64,000 bases of DNA from Glebionis coronaria (GCA_025667525.1 CM046878.1:76611696-76675695); one strand, 5' to 3'; shown: positions 1 to 12,490, counted from the first letter of the stretch. Notes: generated by a model from the letters alone, not told the origin. Translations and numbers: made by a program.

Positions 1-185
1 TAATCTTCGACTTCCTTAACAATGTCTCTGACATGGACTCCTCTATGGTTGCTCACAGAGACTTAGAGCTCTGTGAGTCTTGGGTTACTTGCCTGTCTCC
101 TAAGCACAGGCAAGTTAATATCAAACAGCTTATTTAAGTTTAAATCTATGACTAAGGGAATTCTAACAAACTTAGATTCCCAATA
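1..185 (-). repeat. 3' LTR of Sirevirus F (partial)
   Basis: It is near identical to 11511-11697 at the other end of the element, including the stretches around the repeated 'cacagagacttagagc' and 'cttagattccca'. The window begins inside this LTR. Its inner terminus reads CAATA where the partner LTR has CAACA, so the terminal CA is mutated to TA (TG to TA on the element strand). Confidence 0.92.
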
Positions 186-196
186 ATCTCCCCCTA
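186..196 (-). other. Polypurine tract of F
   Basis: Read on the minus strand this is an AGGGGGAGAT-type purine run lying directly against the 3' LTR. That is where plus-strand DNA synthesis of a copia element is primed. Confidence 0.8.
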
Positions 197-2632
197 TTTA
201 AACATAAATACAACTAGATCTAAATAAGTTATAATAAGTGAGATAATAGCTTCTTCTTACACATAACAGATCTAACAAACAACATCATACTTTATTAATA
301 CTGAAAACGAAATTACAAGTACAATACATGAGTAAACAAAATATGATAGTAAAAGTTCTGCTGTGAAATTTGTTAATAATCATCATTATTGATTTTCTCT
401 TCAGCCTCAGCTATGTCTGTCCTAGTCTCCAATTCAGCCTTTAATGCTTGGGCAAATACCTTAGAGTACTCTGTGTTCAGTTTAAGCACCTTTTGAATCA
501 AAATAAGCTGAATGGTTGATGCCAGCCCCAGCTCATCTTCCCTTTGGAACACATACTGACATCCCCTGTTCATGTAGGCCGTTCCTTTTTTAGGCTCAGT
601 ATAGGTCTGACCATCAACAGGCCCTACAATCCCATTAGGGAGAATCAAGTTCATGTGCATTCCATCTACCTGGATATCATCAGTCACGAAGGTTTCTTGG
701 AGGAATTGAGTCATTCTTTTCCTTTTCTTTTCAACCTTTGTGGGTTCTGGTTCAAACAGTTGTGGTGGTGGATCAAATTTGAGCTTTGATGCTGTTTCTT
801 TCAGCCAGTTGAACTTAGCTCTTAGCGTCTTGAGGAGTAAGAAATTTGCCTGTCCAGTTTTCTTTGCAGCTAAAGCTTCAATTTCTATCCATTCAGTGAA
901 CCCAAGTGTCTTAAGCTTGAAATCATCAAACACATTCATGTTCCCTTGTTGGTTATCTCTCCAAATGACCATCTATGGGGTATGTGTTGATTTCTTGACT
1001 GTATATTTGAACTTGGTGATAGTGCCTGGAGCATATCTTTTGGAAACGCAGGCATCATAGTCAGCCTTTACCTTTTTCAGGGCCTCTGCACGTTTCATCT
1101 CCATTTCTCTTAGCCTTTGTCTTTGCTCCTCTCTGAGTTCAGGAGACATGTCTTTCAGCTTTGCTTCATCCAGCTCTTTGGCTTTCTTGATTTCGATCAG
1201 CCGTTTAAAATCAAGTGCCTGTTTCTCAATTTCTTCAACAGTTAAGGGTTTTCATCCGCTACTTTGAAAGTTGAGAATTGTGAGATTTTGGTGGTAGATC
1301 CTCCTGTCTCTAACATCGTAGCTATTTTCTTTAGTTTGGCGTCTATTTCTACCATAACTATTTCTTTCCCTTTCTTTGAGACAGAGGATTCTTCACTTGC
1401 TTTCTTCATATCATCAGCATGTTTCAAAAATGCTATCTGAGCTTGTTCTTGGAAAGATTTTGGTAGGGAGCCAACAGTAAATTTGAGTTTCTTAGCGTTT
1501 GGTTCACCATCATCCACAGCCTTATTGGTGTTATCCAAGGACATGGAATTTGATGAATCAACAGCCTTGTTGTCTTGTTGCTCCCCCTTACTTTCAACAT
1601 CATCATCAGGTATGTTGATTGGGTGATGACTTGGAGAGGAATGGGTTTTTTAGCTGTGTTGGTGGTAGTGTTGACAGGTCCTAGTTTGAGTAGTTCAGTT
1701 TTCTCCCCCTCATGTTTAGCCTGTCTCTTAAGACGTTTGGCTGAACGTGACTGGATATAACGAGCAACTTGTTCAACAGATGTGGCCAACTTCCTTTGCC
1801 TGTTTCTTGATCCTCTGGAAATTCTAAGAAGTTTATTGCAGTTGTGATTCACATATCGATCAACATGGCCACCCAAGTAGGTGGTGTGGCGTTTTTGCCT
1901 ATTGTACACAACTTCAAATTCTTTATGCATCACTAACTCGTGGGTTGTTAACATATCAGGGACTTCTTGGATGATAGCATCTTTAATGCGAGTAAATAGG
2001 TGACTAAGTACCTGAGAAACCCCTCTTCTTGTACCATCTTGGATGGGTTTAGTGATGGCATCTTTAACAGCTTGGGATATGATCTTAGGAAAGTTGACAG
2101 TGAAGGAATGCATTTCAGATTTTACAATGTCCAGCTTTCTTGACAGGCGTTCAATGTCTGAGGCATGATGTTCAGGCTTTAAACCATGAATGTTTAGGCT
2201 TTGCTGCTCAAAGTCATCTTTCCTGGGAAAAAGATCAAAATTTGTCTGTCGTGGATGATCAAACAATAGAAACTCTGTTGTAGGATCATACACAGCACTT
2301 GGAAGCTCCATTGTGACAGATATGGCTGATGTAGGAGTCACAACAGCTTCTTTTGGAGGAGGAGTTGGTTCTCTGGCTGGTGTGGACACAACTTTGGGTG
2401 GTGATAAGTGAGGTTGTTCATCGTCTTCATCATCCTCCTCCTCAATCATCCCCTCAAGGAGAATTTCATCATCTGGCATTGATTTAGGTTCAGAGAAGCT
2501 TTCAATTAAGGCAAGCACATCCTTTTCAACATCAGGCATGGGCTCATCCTCGTTTGGCTGATCCTGAGTCAAGTTATCAGCTCCTTCGTTTGGCTGAGCC
2601 AGAGAGTCTACATTTGGCTGTACAACTTCAGC

Positions 2633-3363
2633 CTGCAATTTGTTTAAGTTAGTAACAGTGAAATAGATAAAGGGAATGGTCGCCAGTTCGCTGTCCCAGA
2701 GAGGCTGAGGATGATTATTAAGCCACTCCAAAGGATAAATCCATGGGATTCTTTTAAGTGTGAAAGTAATGAGGTTAATGGTCGCCATTCGCTGCCCCTA
2801 GGAAAGTTGAGTGTGATTATTCAGCCCCCCAAAAGGATAAATCCTTTGAGACTCTTTTATTTGTGAATTAGATATGGGTTAAGATCGCCTGTTATGCTGC
2901 CCCTAGGAAAGCTGAGGGTGATGATTCAACTCCCCCTGAAAGGATAAATCCTTTGGGACTCTTTTAGTTGTGAAAAAGATGTAGTTGAAAATCGCCATAT
3001 AACGCTGTCCCAAGGAAGGCTGAGGATGATGATTCAGCCCCCCTAAAAGTTAAATTTTTGGGATTCTTTTTCTGAGGGAATCTAGAGGCTGTGTGAAATA
3101 TATCCATTCTAGGTCGAGACATATATGTATTCAGGTTATTGTTTACCTGAATACTGTCTAGAGGGTGCAGGGTCATCGGGGTGCTTTATAAACACAAATG
3201 AATCACTCCCTAGTGTAGAGACAGGGTTTACAGAAGTCTTAAAAGATTTCTAAGTGCATACATAGACTCCTGTGGGTCAAGGATAACCCTAACTTCACAA
3301 CTCTCACCTACAGACATTTGAGAGTGGTTGCTTGTGTACCTCTAAAAATTATAAAATGATTAC
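2633..3363 (-). other. Candidate intron in the env-like gene of F
   Basis: On the minus strand exon 1 ends ...GATATCTCACAG followed by GTAATC, and exon 2 begins after TTGCAG with GCTGAAGTTG. Both junctions are in phase 0 and join an open frame on each side. The interval itself has stops in all frames and contains a tandem array. Splicing is inferred from these signals only. Confidence 0.55.
2678..3090. repeat. Four tandem units of about 103 bp inside the env-like intron
   Basis: Units begin at about 2678, 2780, 2883 and 2990 with 'tcgcc'. Each carries a 'cccnaggaaagctgag' segment, a C-rich run after 'ttcagc', the near-palindrome 'aaaggataaatccttt' and a 'gggactcttttagttgtg' tail. Unit lengths of about 102, 103 and 107 are not constant multiples of three, which argues against coding. 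Confidence 0.85.
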
Positions 3364-4851
3364 CTGTGAGATATCAGTGGAATTAGGCGGGTTCCCTGTT
3401 GTCTCTGCTGATGTAGAGACGCTAGACTCCTATTGTTTATCAGTTGTAGTCTCTGTGTCCACATAAGTCTCTAGACTAGAGGAAGGATTGGCTATCTTCT
3501 TAACCCTGGCCTTAGCAACAATCTGGGTTTTGGAAGAAGATGGGTTTTTCTTCTTCTTTAGCTGTTGGACAGTTGTTGCCTTAGACAGCATGGTGTTTTG
3601 CCCAGAGGTCAAAGACGTTGACTTACTAGACACACCAGCTGCAATCACCTTCTTAGAGGAAGGGAGCAAGGGCTTCACAATAGATTGTTGTTTATTGGCA
3701 ATGTTCTTCATGTGAGCAGTCACTAGCACGTCATTGAGTCCCATCACCTTGTAGATATCCCCAGTTATGTGATAAGGCTTCATGGCTGTCAGCGCAGAGT
3801 TGTGGTAGTTATCACCCAGCAAGCTTTCGAAGATAGGAGAAAGAAAACGAACATAGCAAATGTTTTTCCCTCTACTTTGGTTGATACCCTTCAGCTGTTC
3901 AACAAGGATGGAGAATAAGATGCTACCAATGTCGATGTCTGTTCCCCAAATAAGTCCATAGGCAATGGTTTGATGGTTGAAGGCTAATTGGTCTTGAGAT
4001 CCCTGCATACCACCCAGGGATTTGACTATGTGAGTGAAGAGGACACGCCACATAGGTGGGAAGAACTTGATCTTCAGATGAGACTTAAGAACCACTTCAC
4101 CAGGTGTAAGGGTTGGGTTAACATCAGAAACAGGGAAGAGAGTGGCAAGGGAATCCTTCACAGCCTTCTTATCAACATACTTTAGGCATTCTTCACCATG
4201 TCTTAGCCCAGCCACAAAAGAAAAATCAACAACAGAAAATGAGAAGGGGTGTTCATTACATGAGAGGTTAAAGGAGATGGTGTTGTCATCAAGGATCTCA
4301 GCAGAATACCAGAATTCCCTAAGGTATTCTTGGTTGAAAATAGATGGGGTTCTTGTAAACGCTTCACCTACATCACAATTCTTCATGAAGTTAACCAGAT
4401 CTGAGTAAGTGTCATTTGGAGCTTTGAGCCATCCAATCGAGTTGTTCGCGGCGAGGATACAATCATTCATTTCGAAAGTAATGTTAGAAGCTTTAGGTAC
4501 TGGAAACGCCATTGTTATTCGAGAATGAAGAAGATGAAGATGGTGAGAGGGTTTAGAGAGATATTTTAGTGAGAGATGCAAATGATGAATAATGATAAAA
4601 GTGTTTGGTGAAAAACCTTGGAACAATATATATATTTAAAATTTAAAACAGTTATTCAACCGCATTTAATGCGTAGTGGGAAAACGACTGCACACAAGTG
4701 GGTCCCTTGACCTTTCAAAACTGTTTGTCTCCTCGTTTATCAAAAAAATGTGAATGAAATATTAGGAATGTTTTTAGCATTTACTTGGAAAATAACTACC
4801 TAGTTTCATGTGAAAAACATTTAATATTTATTCAGACATTAATGACACACA

Positions 4852-5403
4852 TTAAATATCAGCCACATGCTTGGAGATATTAAGCATACCCAGCTCAGCA
4901 ACTAGACTGTTGAACGAAGGTTCAGCCAAAGGCTTTGTAAATAAGTCAGCTAGTTGCAGCTCAGTGGGAACAAAATGCAGCTCAATATCTCCTTTAATAA
5001 TATGATCCCTGATAAAGTGATACCTGATATCAATGTGTTTGGTTCTGGAGTGAAGCACAGGGTTATTTGAGATAGCAATGGCACTTGTATTGTCATAGAA
5101 GATAGGTACTTTGTCATATAGAATCTCATAGTCAGCTAGTTGACTCTTCATCCAAAGTACTTAGGCACAACAACTAGCAGCTGCAACATATTCAGCTTTA
5201 GCTGATGACATAGCCACAAAGTTTTGCTTCTTTGCACTTCATCCAACCAACTTGCCTCCTAGGATTTGACAGCTCCTTGAAGTACTTTTCCTGTCAATGC
5301 AGCACCCAACGTAGTTTGAATCTGAATAAGCCTTAAGATCAAAGCCTGATTCTTTGGGATACCACAGACCTAGAGAGGTCTTTCCTTTGAGGTACCTGAA
5401 TTC
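4852..5403 (-). pseudogene. RNase H domain of Sirevirus F pol
   Basis: This is the C-terminal copia RNase H. In order it shows a 'DLKAYSDSNYVGC' segment, 'RKSTS', 'AMSSAKAEYVAAASCC' and then 'PIFYDNTSAIAISNNPVLHSRTKHIDIRYHFIRD' residues. It finishes ELGMLNISKHVADI with a stop at 4852. The first strand holds the catalytic Asp, and the AEY Glu and the DN Asp are also visible. It is broken from RT by a frameshift near 5400 and has in-frame stops near 5165 and 5240. Confidence 0.88.
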
Positions 5404-6691
5404 TCTTAACAGCCACTAGATGGGATTCCTTAGGGTTAGCTTGATACCTTTCACAGAGACATGTGGAGAACTGGATATCAGGGCGATTGGTTGTCAGATA
5501 CATGAGTGAACCAATCATGCCTCTATACATAGTCTCATTGACAGAGACCCCTGACTCATCAGGGCCCAAATTGTTGGGTGAAAGCATGGGGCATTTCACT
5601 GATGCACAATCAGCCAAGTTATATTTTTTCAGTAAATCTTTAACATACTTTTCTTGACAAACTGAACTTCCTTTAGGACATTGTTTAAATTGAAAACCCA
5701 AAAGGTAAGTTAATTCACCCATCATACTCATCTCACATTTCTTGGTCATTAATTTAGCAAAATGTTTACTAAGATTAACATTAGTAGACCCAAATATGAT
5801 ATCATCCATATAAATCTGTACAATGATGAAATCACTTTTATCCTTGAAGGTAAAAAGTGTTTTATCAATGGAACCCCTGACAAATTTATTTTCAGTTAAA
5901 AAGGTAGACAGCGTTTCATACCATGCCCTTGGATCCTGTTTCAGGCCATACATTGCCTTGTGAAGCCTGTATACATGGTTGGGAAACTCGTTGTTCTCGA
6001 ATCCTACTGGCTGTTTAACATACACTTCTTCAGCCTAATCTCCATTGAGGAAGGCACTTTTAACATCCATTTGATACATAGTGAAGTTCATATATGCAGC
6101 ATAAGCAAGGAAGATTCTGATGGCTTCAAGTCTTGCTACAGGTGCAAAAGTTTCATCATAATAAATCCCTTCAGTCTGTGTATACCCCTGTGCAACCAAC
6201 CGTGCCTTGTTCCTTATGATATTACCAATTTCATCCATCTTATTCCTATATATCCATCGAGTGCTTGTGATGTTCTTACCAGGAGGAGCAGGCACTAGAG
6301 TCCATACCTTGTTTCTTTTAAACTGATTGATTTCTTCCTGCATTGCAGCAACCCAACCATCTTCAAGAAGTGCTTCAGCTACACGTTTGGGTTCAATTTG
6401 GGAAAGAAATTCAGCAAACAAACATTCATTGACTGAGGCTGATTCTGAGTCATGAATTCTCTGTCTAGTAGTAACCCCAGCATTTGGTTCACCAATGATG
6501 TTGACAAGAAGAATGTGCTGATATCTTGACCGTTTGCTTTGAGGAGCTTGGGAGTCATAGACAGGTGTAGGTATGGATGATGAAATTACAACTTGAGTTT
6601 CATTCAGCTGAGTAGGAGGACTCTCTTCAAAAACAATATTTGTGTCTGTGTCCTCATTAGCTATTTCAGGAAGTGATGATTCACAGACCAC
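5339..6691 (-). pseudogene. Reverse transcriptase domain of Sirevirus F pol
   Basis: Copia RT in two collinear pieces in the same frame: 6035-6691 and 5339-6025. The pieces are separated by a TAG stop at 6035-6037. Visible motifs are 'WTLVPAPPG', '[12 protein letters not shown]', '[11 protein letters not shown]'-type residues (here [16 protein letters not shown]), '[12 protein letters not shown]', 'YGLKQDPRAWYE' and the catalytic box IYMDD, where copia elements usually have YVDD. The piece ends in a frameshift after 'KESHLVAVKRI'. The N-terminal 100 residues are an unstructured linker from integrase. Confidence 0.93.
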
Positions 6692-8262
6692 AAGAGAGAT
6701 TCTTCTTGATTGATAGCAATAGGAGAGTCATCTTCAGCTGATGTGGAACATGGGCTTGTGGAGGGCTGACTTTCACTTTCAGCTGTCACTTGAGTAGAAG
6801 GAAGTTCAATGTTGTGAGTTGACAGCGGATCATGTGCAGGAACATATGGGACAAGAGTATTTGTGTGTGGATGATGATAAAAGACAAGCCTTGGCTCAGA
6901 GAACTCATCTGATGGGAACGACCTATTTTCGTTGAAATCGATTTCATCACCTTCTGTTCCTGTTCTTTGTAGCACGTCATCATCTTCATTGAATGTGACA
7001 TGAAAGGTTTCTTCTAGTTCCTGTCTTCTTGTGTTGAATACTCTAAAGGCTTTGGCTGTTGGAGAGTATCCTAAGAAGAAACCATCATCAGCTTTTTGAT
7101 CAAACTTACCAAGATGATCCCTGTAGTTATAAATGAACACAGGGCATCCAAAGACATGGAAATAGCTGACGTCTGGTGCTCTTTTTCTAAAAACTTCATA
7201 AGAAGTTTTTCTATGTCTCTTAACAATGATTGATCTATTCTGGGTATAGCAGGCAGTGTGGACAGCTTCACCCCAAAATTGCTTTGGTAAGGCTGCACCA
7301 TTTAATATGGTTCTGGCTGCTTCAATCAAAGTCCTGTTTCTTCTTTCAGCTACTCCATTTTGTTCAAGAGTACCAGCTGAATAGAAGTTTTGTGATATTC
7401 CCTTTTCATCACAAAAAGCTTCAAGCTGTTGATTCTTGAATTCAGTCCCATTATCACTTCTTAGAGCTTTTACTCTAACTTCATTCATGTTTTCAACCTG
7501 CCTGATGAAGGACATGATGGCATCAACTACATCACTTTTCCTTTTGAGGAAGAAAACCCAAGTGTACCTTGAAAATTCATCAACTATGACCAAGGTGTAT
7601 TTGTTGTGATTAATGGTCTGTGGTTTGACATATCCAAACAAATCCTTGTGAAGGAGATGTAAGCACTTGTCAATAGAGAATGATTGTCTAGTCTTAAATG
7701 ATGACATGTGATGCTTTCCCTTAACACATACTAAACATGTCTTGTCCTTAGTGAAAGTCACAGGTGGTAGACCAGCAACCAAGTTTTGTGTGGCTAGCTT
7801 GTTGATGTTCTTGAAGTTGAGATGAGAGAGTCGTTTATGCCACAACCAATTGATACTTTCAGAGGCTTTTGCTAGAAAATAATTTGAACTGTCCTCTGAG
7901 CAAGAGGCCATGTTGATGACGTACACATCTCTTCTTCGAGGTGCAATTAACACCACATCATTATTATTGTTGAATATGGTTTCCCGAGTCTTTGTAAACA
8001 AAACCTTGTAGTCAGCATCACACAACTGGCTGATGCTGATGAGATTGTGCTTAAGGCCATTCACATATGCAACCCTTGTAAATGTTATTCCATTGAAGTT
8101 AACTGAGTCATATCCTTCTGTGTCGCCTGAAGAGTTATCCTTAAACACCAATTTAGGACCAGGCTCTTTTGAATATATGTGTAGATATTGTTTGATTCCT
8201 GTCATGTGTCTAGAGCAACCACTATCTAGATACCAGACCGATTCCCTGAGATGTTTCTGCAC
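6661..8262 (-). pseudogene. Protease and integrase of Sirevirus F pol
   Basis: A single open frame of about 533 codons with no good ATG start, because it continues gag after a frameshift. In order: aspartic protease with catalytic 'WYLDSGCSRHMTG' (about residues 10-22), the GAG-pre-integrase zinc region ('WLWHKRLSHLNF' through 'CLVCVKGKHH'), and the integrase core. The first core Asp is in 'HKDLFGYV', the second in 'LRSDNGTEF' and the Glu in 'NGVAERRNRTL'. After the core come 'FHVFGCPVFIYN' and 'KADDGFFLGYSPTAKAFRVFN'. The frame is lost at 6661-6691, where the RT piece starts in another frame. All catalytic residues expected in protease and integrase are present, so this part decayed less than gag. 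Confidence 0.93.
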
Positions 8263-8279
8263 AGATATATAGAAACTGA

Positions 8280-10856
8280 TTAGTTCCTATGGTGAACCCA
8301 CTTTCCAGTGGGTTCCCTGAATTGTTGATTAGCAACTCTTGAGTTCTTGTAAAACTTGTGACGATGAGAAGGACAATTGGATGTATCATGGGTGTACCTT
8401 CCACAGATGTCACATCCAGGAAAGTCCCTACACTCATCTGAGTGGTGGTTTGTAAGACCACAATATTTATAGGGAGGGTAAGGTCTGTAGTTGCCTGATG
8501 GTCTTCTAGTAGCCTGTTGTCTTTCCCTAAAAGGTGTCTGAGCTCTTTTAACATCCATATGTCTATCATGATCTACGGTCATATGATGAGAATTCTTACA
8601 CACATTACAAAAAGGTTTGATAACCTTTTTACCTTTGGGTTCTCCTAAGATAGACTTAGGTTCAGAGGAAGCAGAGCATTCAGCGGAAGGCTTAATATGT
8701 TCTTTTAAGAGTTCTACTTCTTTCATTAATGGCAACAGGCGTTCTTCAGTTGATGGTTCAACTTTGTTCACAGGGTTTGTTGAGACAGCCTTATAAACAT
8801 TTTGCTTAAGAGATGGTTTTGTAGGAACAACAAAAACCTTAGCTGGAGGTGTCTCAACATTTGGTTTGAGTTCAGCCTTAGCTCCTCTAGAAGAGCTGAT
8901 GGGTTCAACACTAGATAGTTTAGTCAAAGGTGGTAAAGATTCAATGTTATCAGTAACCACTTCAGAGACAGATACATCAGTCATGAGTGGGTCAGACACA
9001 TGTATAGTCTTTGTGGACTTGAAAATAATCTCTTTGGGTTTCTTACGTTCCTTCATTTTGTTTCTCTTAGTAGTCACAACCCTAGATATGTCAGATGGTA
9101 CTTCATCATCAAGTAATACATTTATAGTGAACCTACTACACAGTCATTTTTCTATAACCTTGTTTAGTTCAGTTAATTGATCATTTAAGGCACTTTTTCT
9201 TAAAGTTAACTTATTAACTTCATTTTGAAGAGATGTCATTTTAGAGTTAACCTGTTTTAAAGTTTCACATTCAGCCTTAATAGTCAATAATTGATGTTTA
9301 ACAGAGTGAAATTTATCAAGCAGGTTCTTTCTTTGTTCCTCAACAAAGTGTAAATCAACTATGGTATAATCAAGGACATGTTTACATTCATCACTTTCAA
9401 ACATAGAGATAAGCCTGTGTACCTTTTTCATAGTGATGTCAACCTATTGTCCTGACCTAGCATCTCCTTTACCAACACCAGGTTCATCCTCAGCAATAGC
9501 CATAAATGCCCTGACCCTGGTGGTATCTTCTTCATCAGATGTCAGAGGCTCATCATTCCAATCATAGGCTTCAGTTACCAACCCTTTCTCTGTCCTTGTA
9601 TCAACCCCTTTCTTTTTTGACAGAGATTCTAACTTCAAATTCATCTGTTCCAACTCAGCCTTTAGTGCCTTGTACTTGTTTTTGTAATCCTTTTTCTCAT
9701 TATCCGAGGAATTGGATTGATGAGATGAGTTGTTTTGTTGTGATTTGAATTTATAAGGTTTGAATGATGAAGGATAGGATGGTGAGGATGTTTTTGTGGA
9801 TGGACAGTCTTTTTGAAAATGTCCAAGTTTTCCACAGGCAAAGCAAGTTTCTTTGGATTTGTCAGTCTGTTTACTAGCTGATCCTACTCTCCCTGACCTT
9901 TTGTAGAACCTTCTTTGATTAGCTAGTAAAGCTCTTTCATGAAACTCAACATTAAGGTCTGTCATGAACTCCTGGCTGATACGAGTGTCTTCTTCAACAT
10001 CCGAATCACTGTCATGAGTGTGTGAGGTGGAAATCAATGCTTTGGATGTTGCTCCCTGAACTACAAATCTTTCAGACTCAGATTTGTAAATGGTATCAAT
10101 CAGCCCTTCTCCATAGTTGTATTTTCTATATAGCTGAGCCAATGTATCATTCTTGATAGAGTTGTTGGCTCTCTGGGTCTGATTCATGCTCAGCCATTTT
10201 CTGGGAAGGCTGTTGACAAAGGTGGCGTTTACTTCAGCTTGTCCAATGGTAACTTCATTCATAGCCAGATCGTTGAGAAGAATCTTCAGCCTTGTGTACG
10301 TCTGTTGTACCTTTTCACCTTCAAGTGCCTTGAAAACATTAAACTGAAGCCTGAGTGCCTGAATCTTTGTTTCTCTGGTTTTAGAGGGTCCTTCGTGGCC
10401 TAGGATGAGGTATGTCCACATTTATTTGGCTTTTGGACATTAGATTATTGATTTCATGATGTGTTTTGGGAGACATGAGATGATAATGCTTTTGAGTCGT
10501 TTATCTTGGTTAGCCAATTTCCTATCAGCTGGAGTCCACTGCTTGAGAGCTTTAGGAAGAGGATTCTCATCAGTAGAGGTAAGCACCATGGGAACATATG
10601 GTCCATTTTCTAGAATTTCTAGGAGAAATGGTTCAAGTCCATCTAGATAGACAAGAAATTGACTTTTCCAACTTGCAAAGTCATCTTCATCAAATACTGG
10701 AACGTTGGTAACATGGGAACCACCTCTTGAATCAAGAAGTTGAGGAATGTCGTCTTCATTTTGAGTGGGGGTTACTCTAGGTGAGTTTGGTGGTGGTGGA
10801 GTGTTCCCAGAGACCAAATTTGGTGGTGGTGGTGGGGTGTTTCTCGTTTCAGGCAT
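8280..10856 (-). pseudogene. Gag of Sirevirus F
   Basis: The capsid/nucleocapsid polyprotein starts at the ATG at 10856 (MPETRNTPPPPP). One frame runs from 10856 to 8280, interrupted by TAA at 10440-10442, TAA at 10422-10424, TAG at 9444-9446 and TGA at 9144-9146. Domains in order are a proline-rich N terminus, the copia gag domain ('DDFASWKSQFLVYLDGLEP' onward), a CCHC knuckle (CFACGKLGHFQKDC), a coiled-coil extension (9144-9431, Leu/Glu/Lys rich) and a second Cys/His cluster ('YCGLTNHHSDECRDFPGCDICGRY'). Gag joins protease through a frameshift near 8270. Confidence 0.92.
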
Positions 10857-10915
10857 GGTGGATCTTGATTATAAAACTTAGAACGATGTTTATGAAGGTT
10901 TTAATATCAAACATC

Positions 10916-10927
10916 GCTCTGATACCA
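10916..10927 (-). other. Primer binding site of F (initiator Met tRNA type)
   Basis: The minus strand reads TGGTATCAGAGC, the standard copia primer site complementary to the 3' end of initiator tRNA-Met. It sits 2 nt inside the 5' LTR. Confidence 0.93.
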
Positions 10928-10929
10928 AT

Positions 10930-11697
10930 TGAAAGTCCCTAATACTAGCTTAAAACGAACAATAAGGATAATCAACACAAGTAAATACTTTTCAAACGTA
11001 GTACTTTATTATTGTATAACAAGTATTACATGTGTTATGCATAACACAGATTGAGGACAATGTGTTGTGTACACTTTGGACAAAATAAAGCAAACTCAAG
11101 AACACATGCACAACTGTTCTTCTTATGAGTTGTAAAGAGTTAATGTGTGAAATCTAACAAAGTGAACGGCATTAACTCTAGCCTATGTATCCTATTTATA
11201 GTGGTACGAGGTTGACTATATGTACTGGTTGATGGTGACTACACAAAACAGACAATGTCAGACATCTGTCAAAAGATGCTCTTCTATTCTTGGTAGTCTG
11301 CCACAACGCTTTAGGGAAACAAAGCTGACATAGTTTCCCTTTTCTTCATTCCTTGTACTTTAGGCTGTGAAACTTCCCACCTAAACACTTAGGTATGTCC
11401 AAAGTGTACTGAGTGTTAACAGGGTATTGCCACCCCTGTTAACACTCAACCACTCAGAGTCCCTGATACATATTGGCTGTTATCCAACACAGCCAATGAG
11501 TATGTCTTCAAGTAATCTTTGACTTCCTTGACAATGTCTCTGACATGGACTCCTGTGTGTTTGCTCACAGAGACTTAGAGCTCTGTGAGTCTTGGGTTAC
11601 TTTCCCGTCTCCTAGGCACATGCAAGTTAATATCAAACAGCTTATTTAAGTTTAAGTCTATGACTAAGGGAATTCTAACAAACTTAGATTCCCAACA
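10930..11697 (-). repeat. 5' LTR of Sirevirus F
   Basis: 768 bp, beginning TGAAAGTCCC and ending CCCAACA on the plus strand, so TG...CA in both senses. Its outer 187 bp match the partial LTR at 1-185. A TATA-like 'cctatttatagtgg' lies near 11190-11205. Confidence 0.92.
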
Positions 11698-12254
11698 TAA
11701 GACGACGAGGCATCATTCGAAGATTTGTTCACGAGAACAAATACTTTGAGAGGAGGTCGAGTGAGAAGAAATTCAAGAAAATTTAGCTTGTCATACACAC
11801 GAGCAAGTTCAATTTGTTGAAATTGACAACAAGCACACGAACTTCCATGATGCAACACAAAGTCGTTTGATGGGGGAGGACCATGAAAATGAGAAGGTGG
11901 TGGAGGAGAGGGAGAAAGTGGATAAGAGAGGTTTTCACAATGCCTAGTGAGATTAGGGAAAGAAGAGAGGTCATTGAGGTGAGGTATGTTGCAAGGTTTA
12001 GGTGGTGGTGGAGGAGCTTCTCTTTCTCCGATAATTAGATTGATAGAGAAAGTCTCATTCCAATACTCAATGGGAGAGAAAAAAGAAGTCTTGCAAGGTT
12101 TGGGAGAAAAGGATTCATGATGATCCTTGTTCTTCTTGATCTAAACGGGTCGAACCGATATTTTTGGTTGCTTAGAAAGCTTAGAAGAAGAAGCTTTAGG
12201 TTTAGAAGATTGTGACAAAGAGATGTCAATGTTAAGATTAGAAGAGTTAGACAT
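11698..12254 (-). pseudogene. Ser/Pro-rich ORF 3 of element E, truncated by Sirevirus F
   Basis: It begins at the ATG at 12254 (MSNSSNLNIDISLSQSS) and stays in one frame until F cuts it at 11697/11698. One TAG lies near 12140. The N terminus is rich in Ser and Lys. The middle is proline-rich (REAPPPPPKPC, SPSPPPPSHFHGPPPSN). The C-terminal part is CACCQFQQIELARVYDKL followed by a Leu-rich helix. I do not recognise the family. The layout resembles ORF 2 at 12949-13575, so the two may be diverged duplicates. A hairpin lies about 210 bp upstream. Confidence 0.45.
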
Positions 12255-12439
12255 TGTAAAAGATGAGAAAAAGAGATCCCAAAACAAGAGGATTTAAAGA
12301 AAGTAGACAAGGCAAAGATTTGAAATGAGAACAAAAGGTTTCAAGGAATGTTTAGCCAAAATTAGCAAACAAAGAATCTTGAAAAAGACTATGGTCAAAG
12401 AAAAAAGACCAAAAACAAGCAAAAATGTGGCTTGCTGTT

Positions 12440-12490
12440 CGCGGTTCTTTAAATAAACTTGCGGTTCTTTAAAGATAAAGAACCGTGCAG
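12440..12490. repeat. GCGGTTCTTTA hairpin, copy a
   Basis: The 11-bp arms GCGGTTCTTTA (12461-12471) and TAAAGAACCGT (12476-12486) are separated by a 4-nt loop. A further single arm (GCGGTTCTTTA) lies at 12441. It is located upstream (in minus-strand sense) of the ORF starting at 12254. Confidence 0.85.

Larger units (their letters stand above)
373..4512 (-). pseudogene. Env-like / extra ORF region of Sirevirus F
   Basis: This is the long non-gag-pol gene downstream of RNase H, read leftward. Exon 1 (4512 to about 3364) starts MAFPVPKASN and encodes a helical domain of about 360 residues. It resembles plant mobile-domain or 'putative plant transposon' proteins, with motifs such as YGLIWGTDIDIGSI and CYVRFLSPIFE. 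An in-frame stop lies at 3430-3432. After a candidate intron, the second part (from 2632) is acidic and proline-rich, then basic (KRLKRQAKHEGEK). It ends in a charged coiled coil and a C-terminal part (373-972; WRDNQQGN to EKINNDDY). Frames change near 1600 and near 1240, and a stop lies at 973-975, so no full product can be made. No signal peptide or membrane segment was seen, so 'env-like' is positional only. Confidence 0.75.
1..11697 (-). mobile_element. Sirevirus-type Ty1/copia retrotransposon (F), left end cut by window
   Basis: Order on the minus strand is 5' LTR (10930-11697), Met-tRNA-type primer site, gag, protease, integrase, RT, RNase H, a long env-like region, a purine tract and the start of the 3' LTR. 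Integrase before RT defines copia. The very long extra ORF after RNase H and the large coiled-coil extension of gag fit the SIRE/Maximus (Sirevirus) lineage. The copy is inactive: gag has four in-frame stops and pol has several frameshifts and stops. It inserted into element E, cutting a proline-rich ORF at 11697/11698. The other flank lies outside the window, so no target duplication can be checked. Confidence 0.93.
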
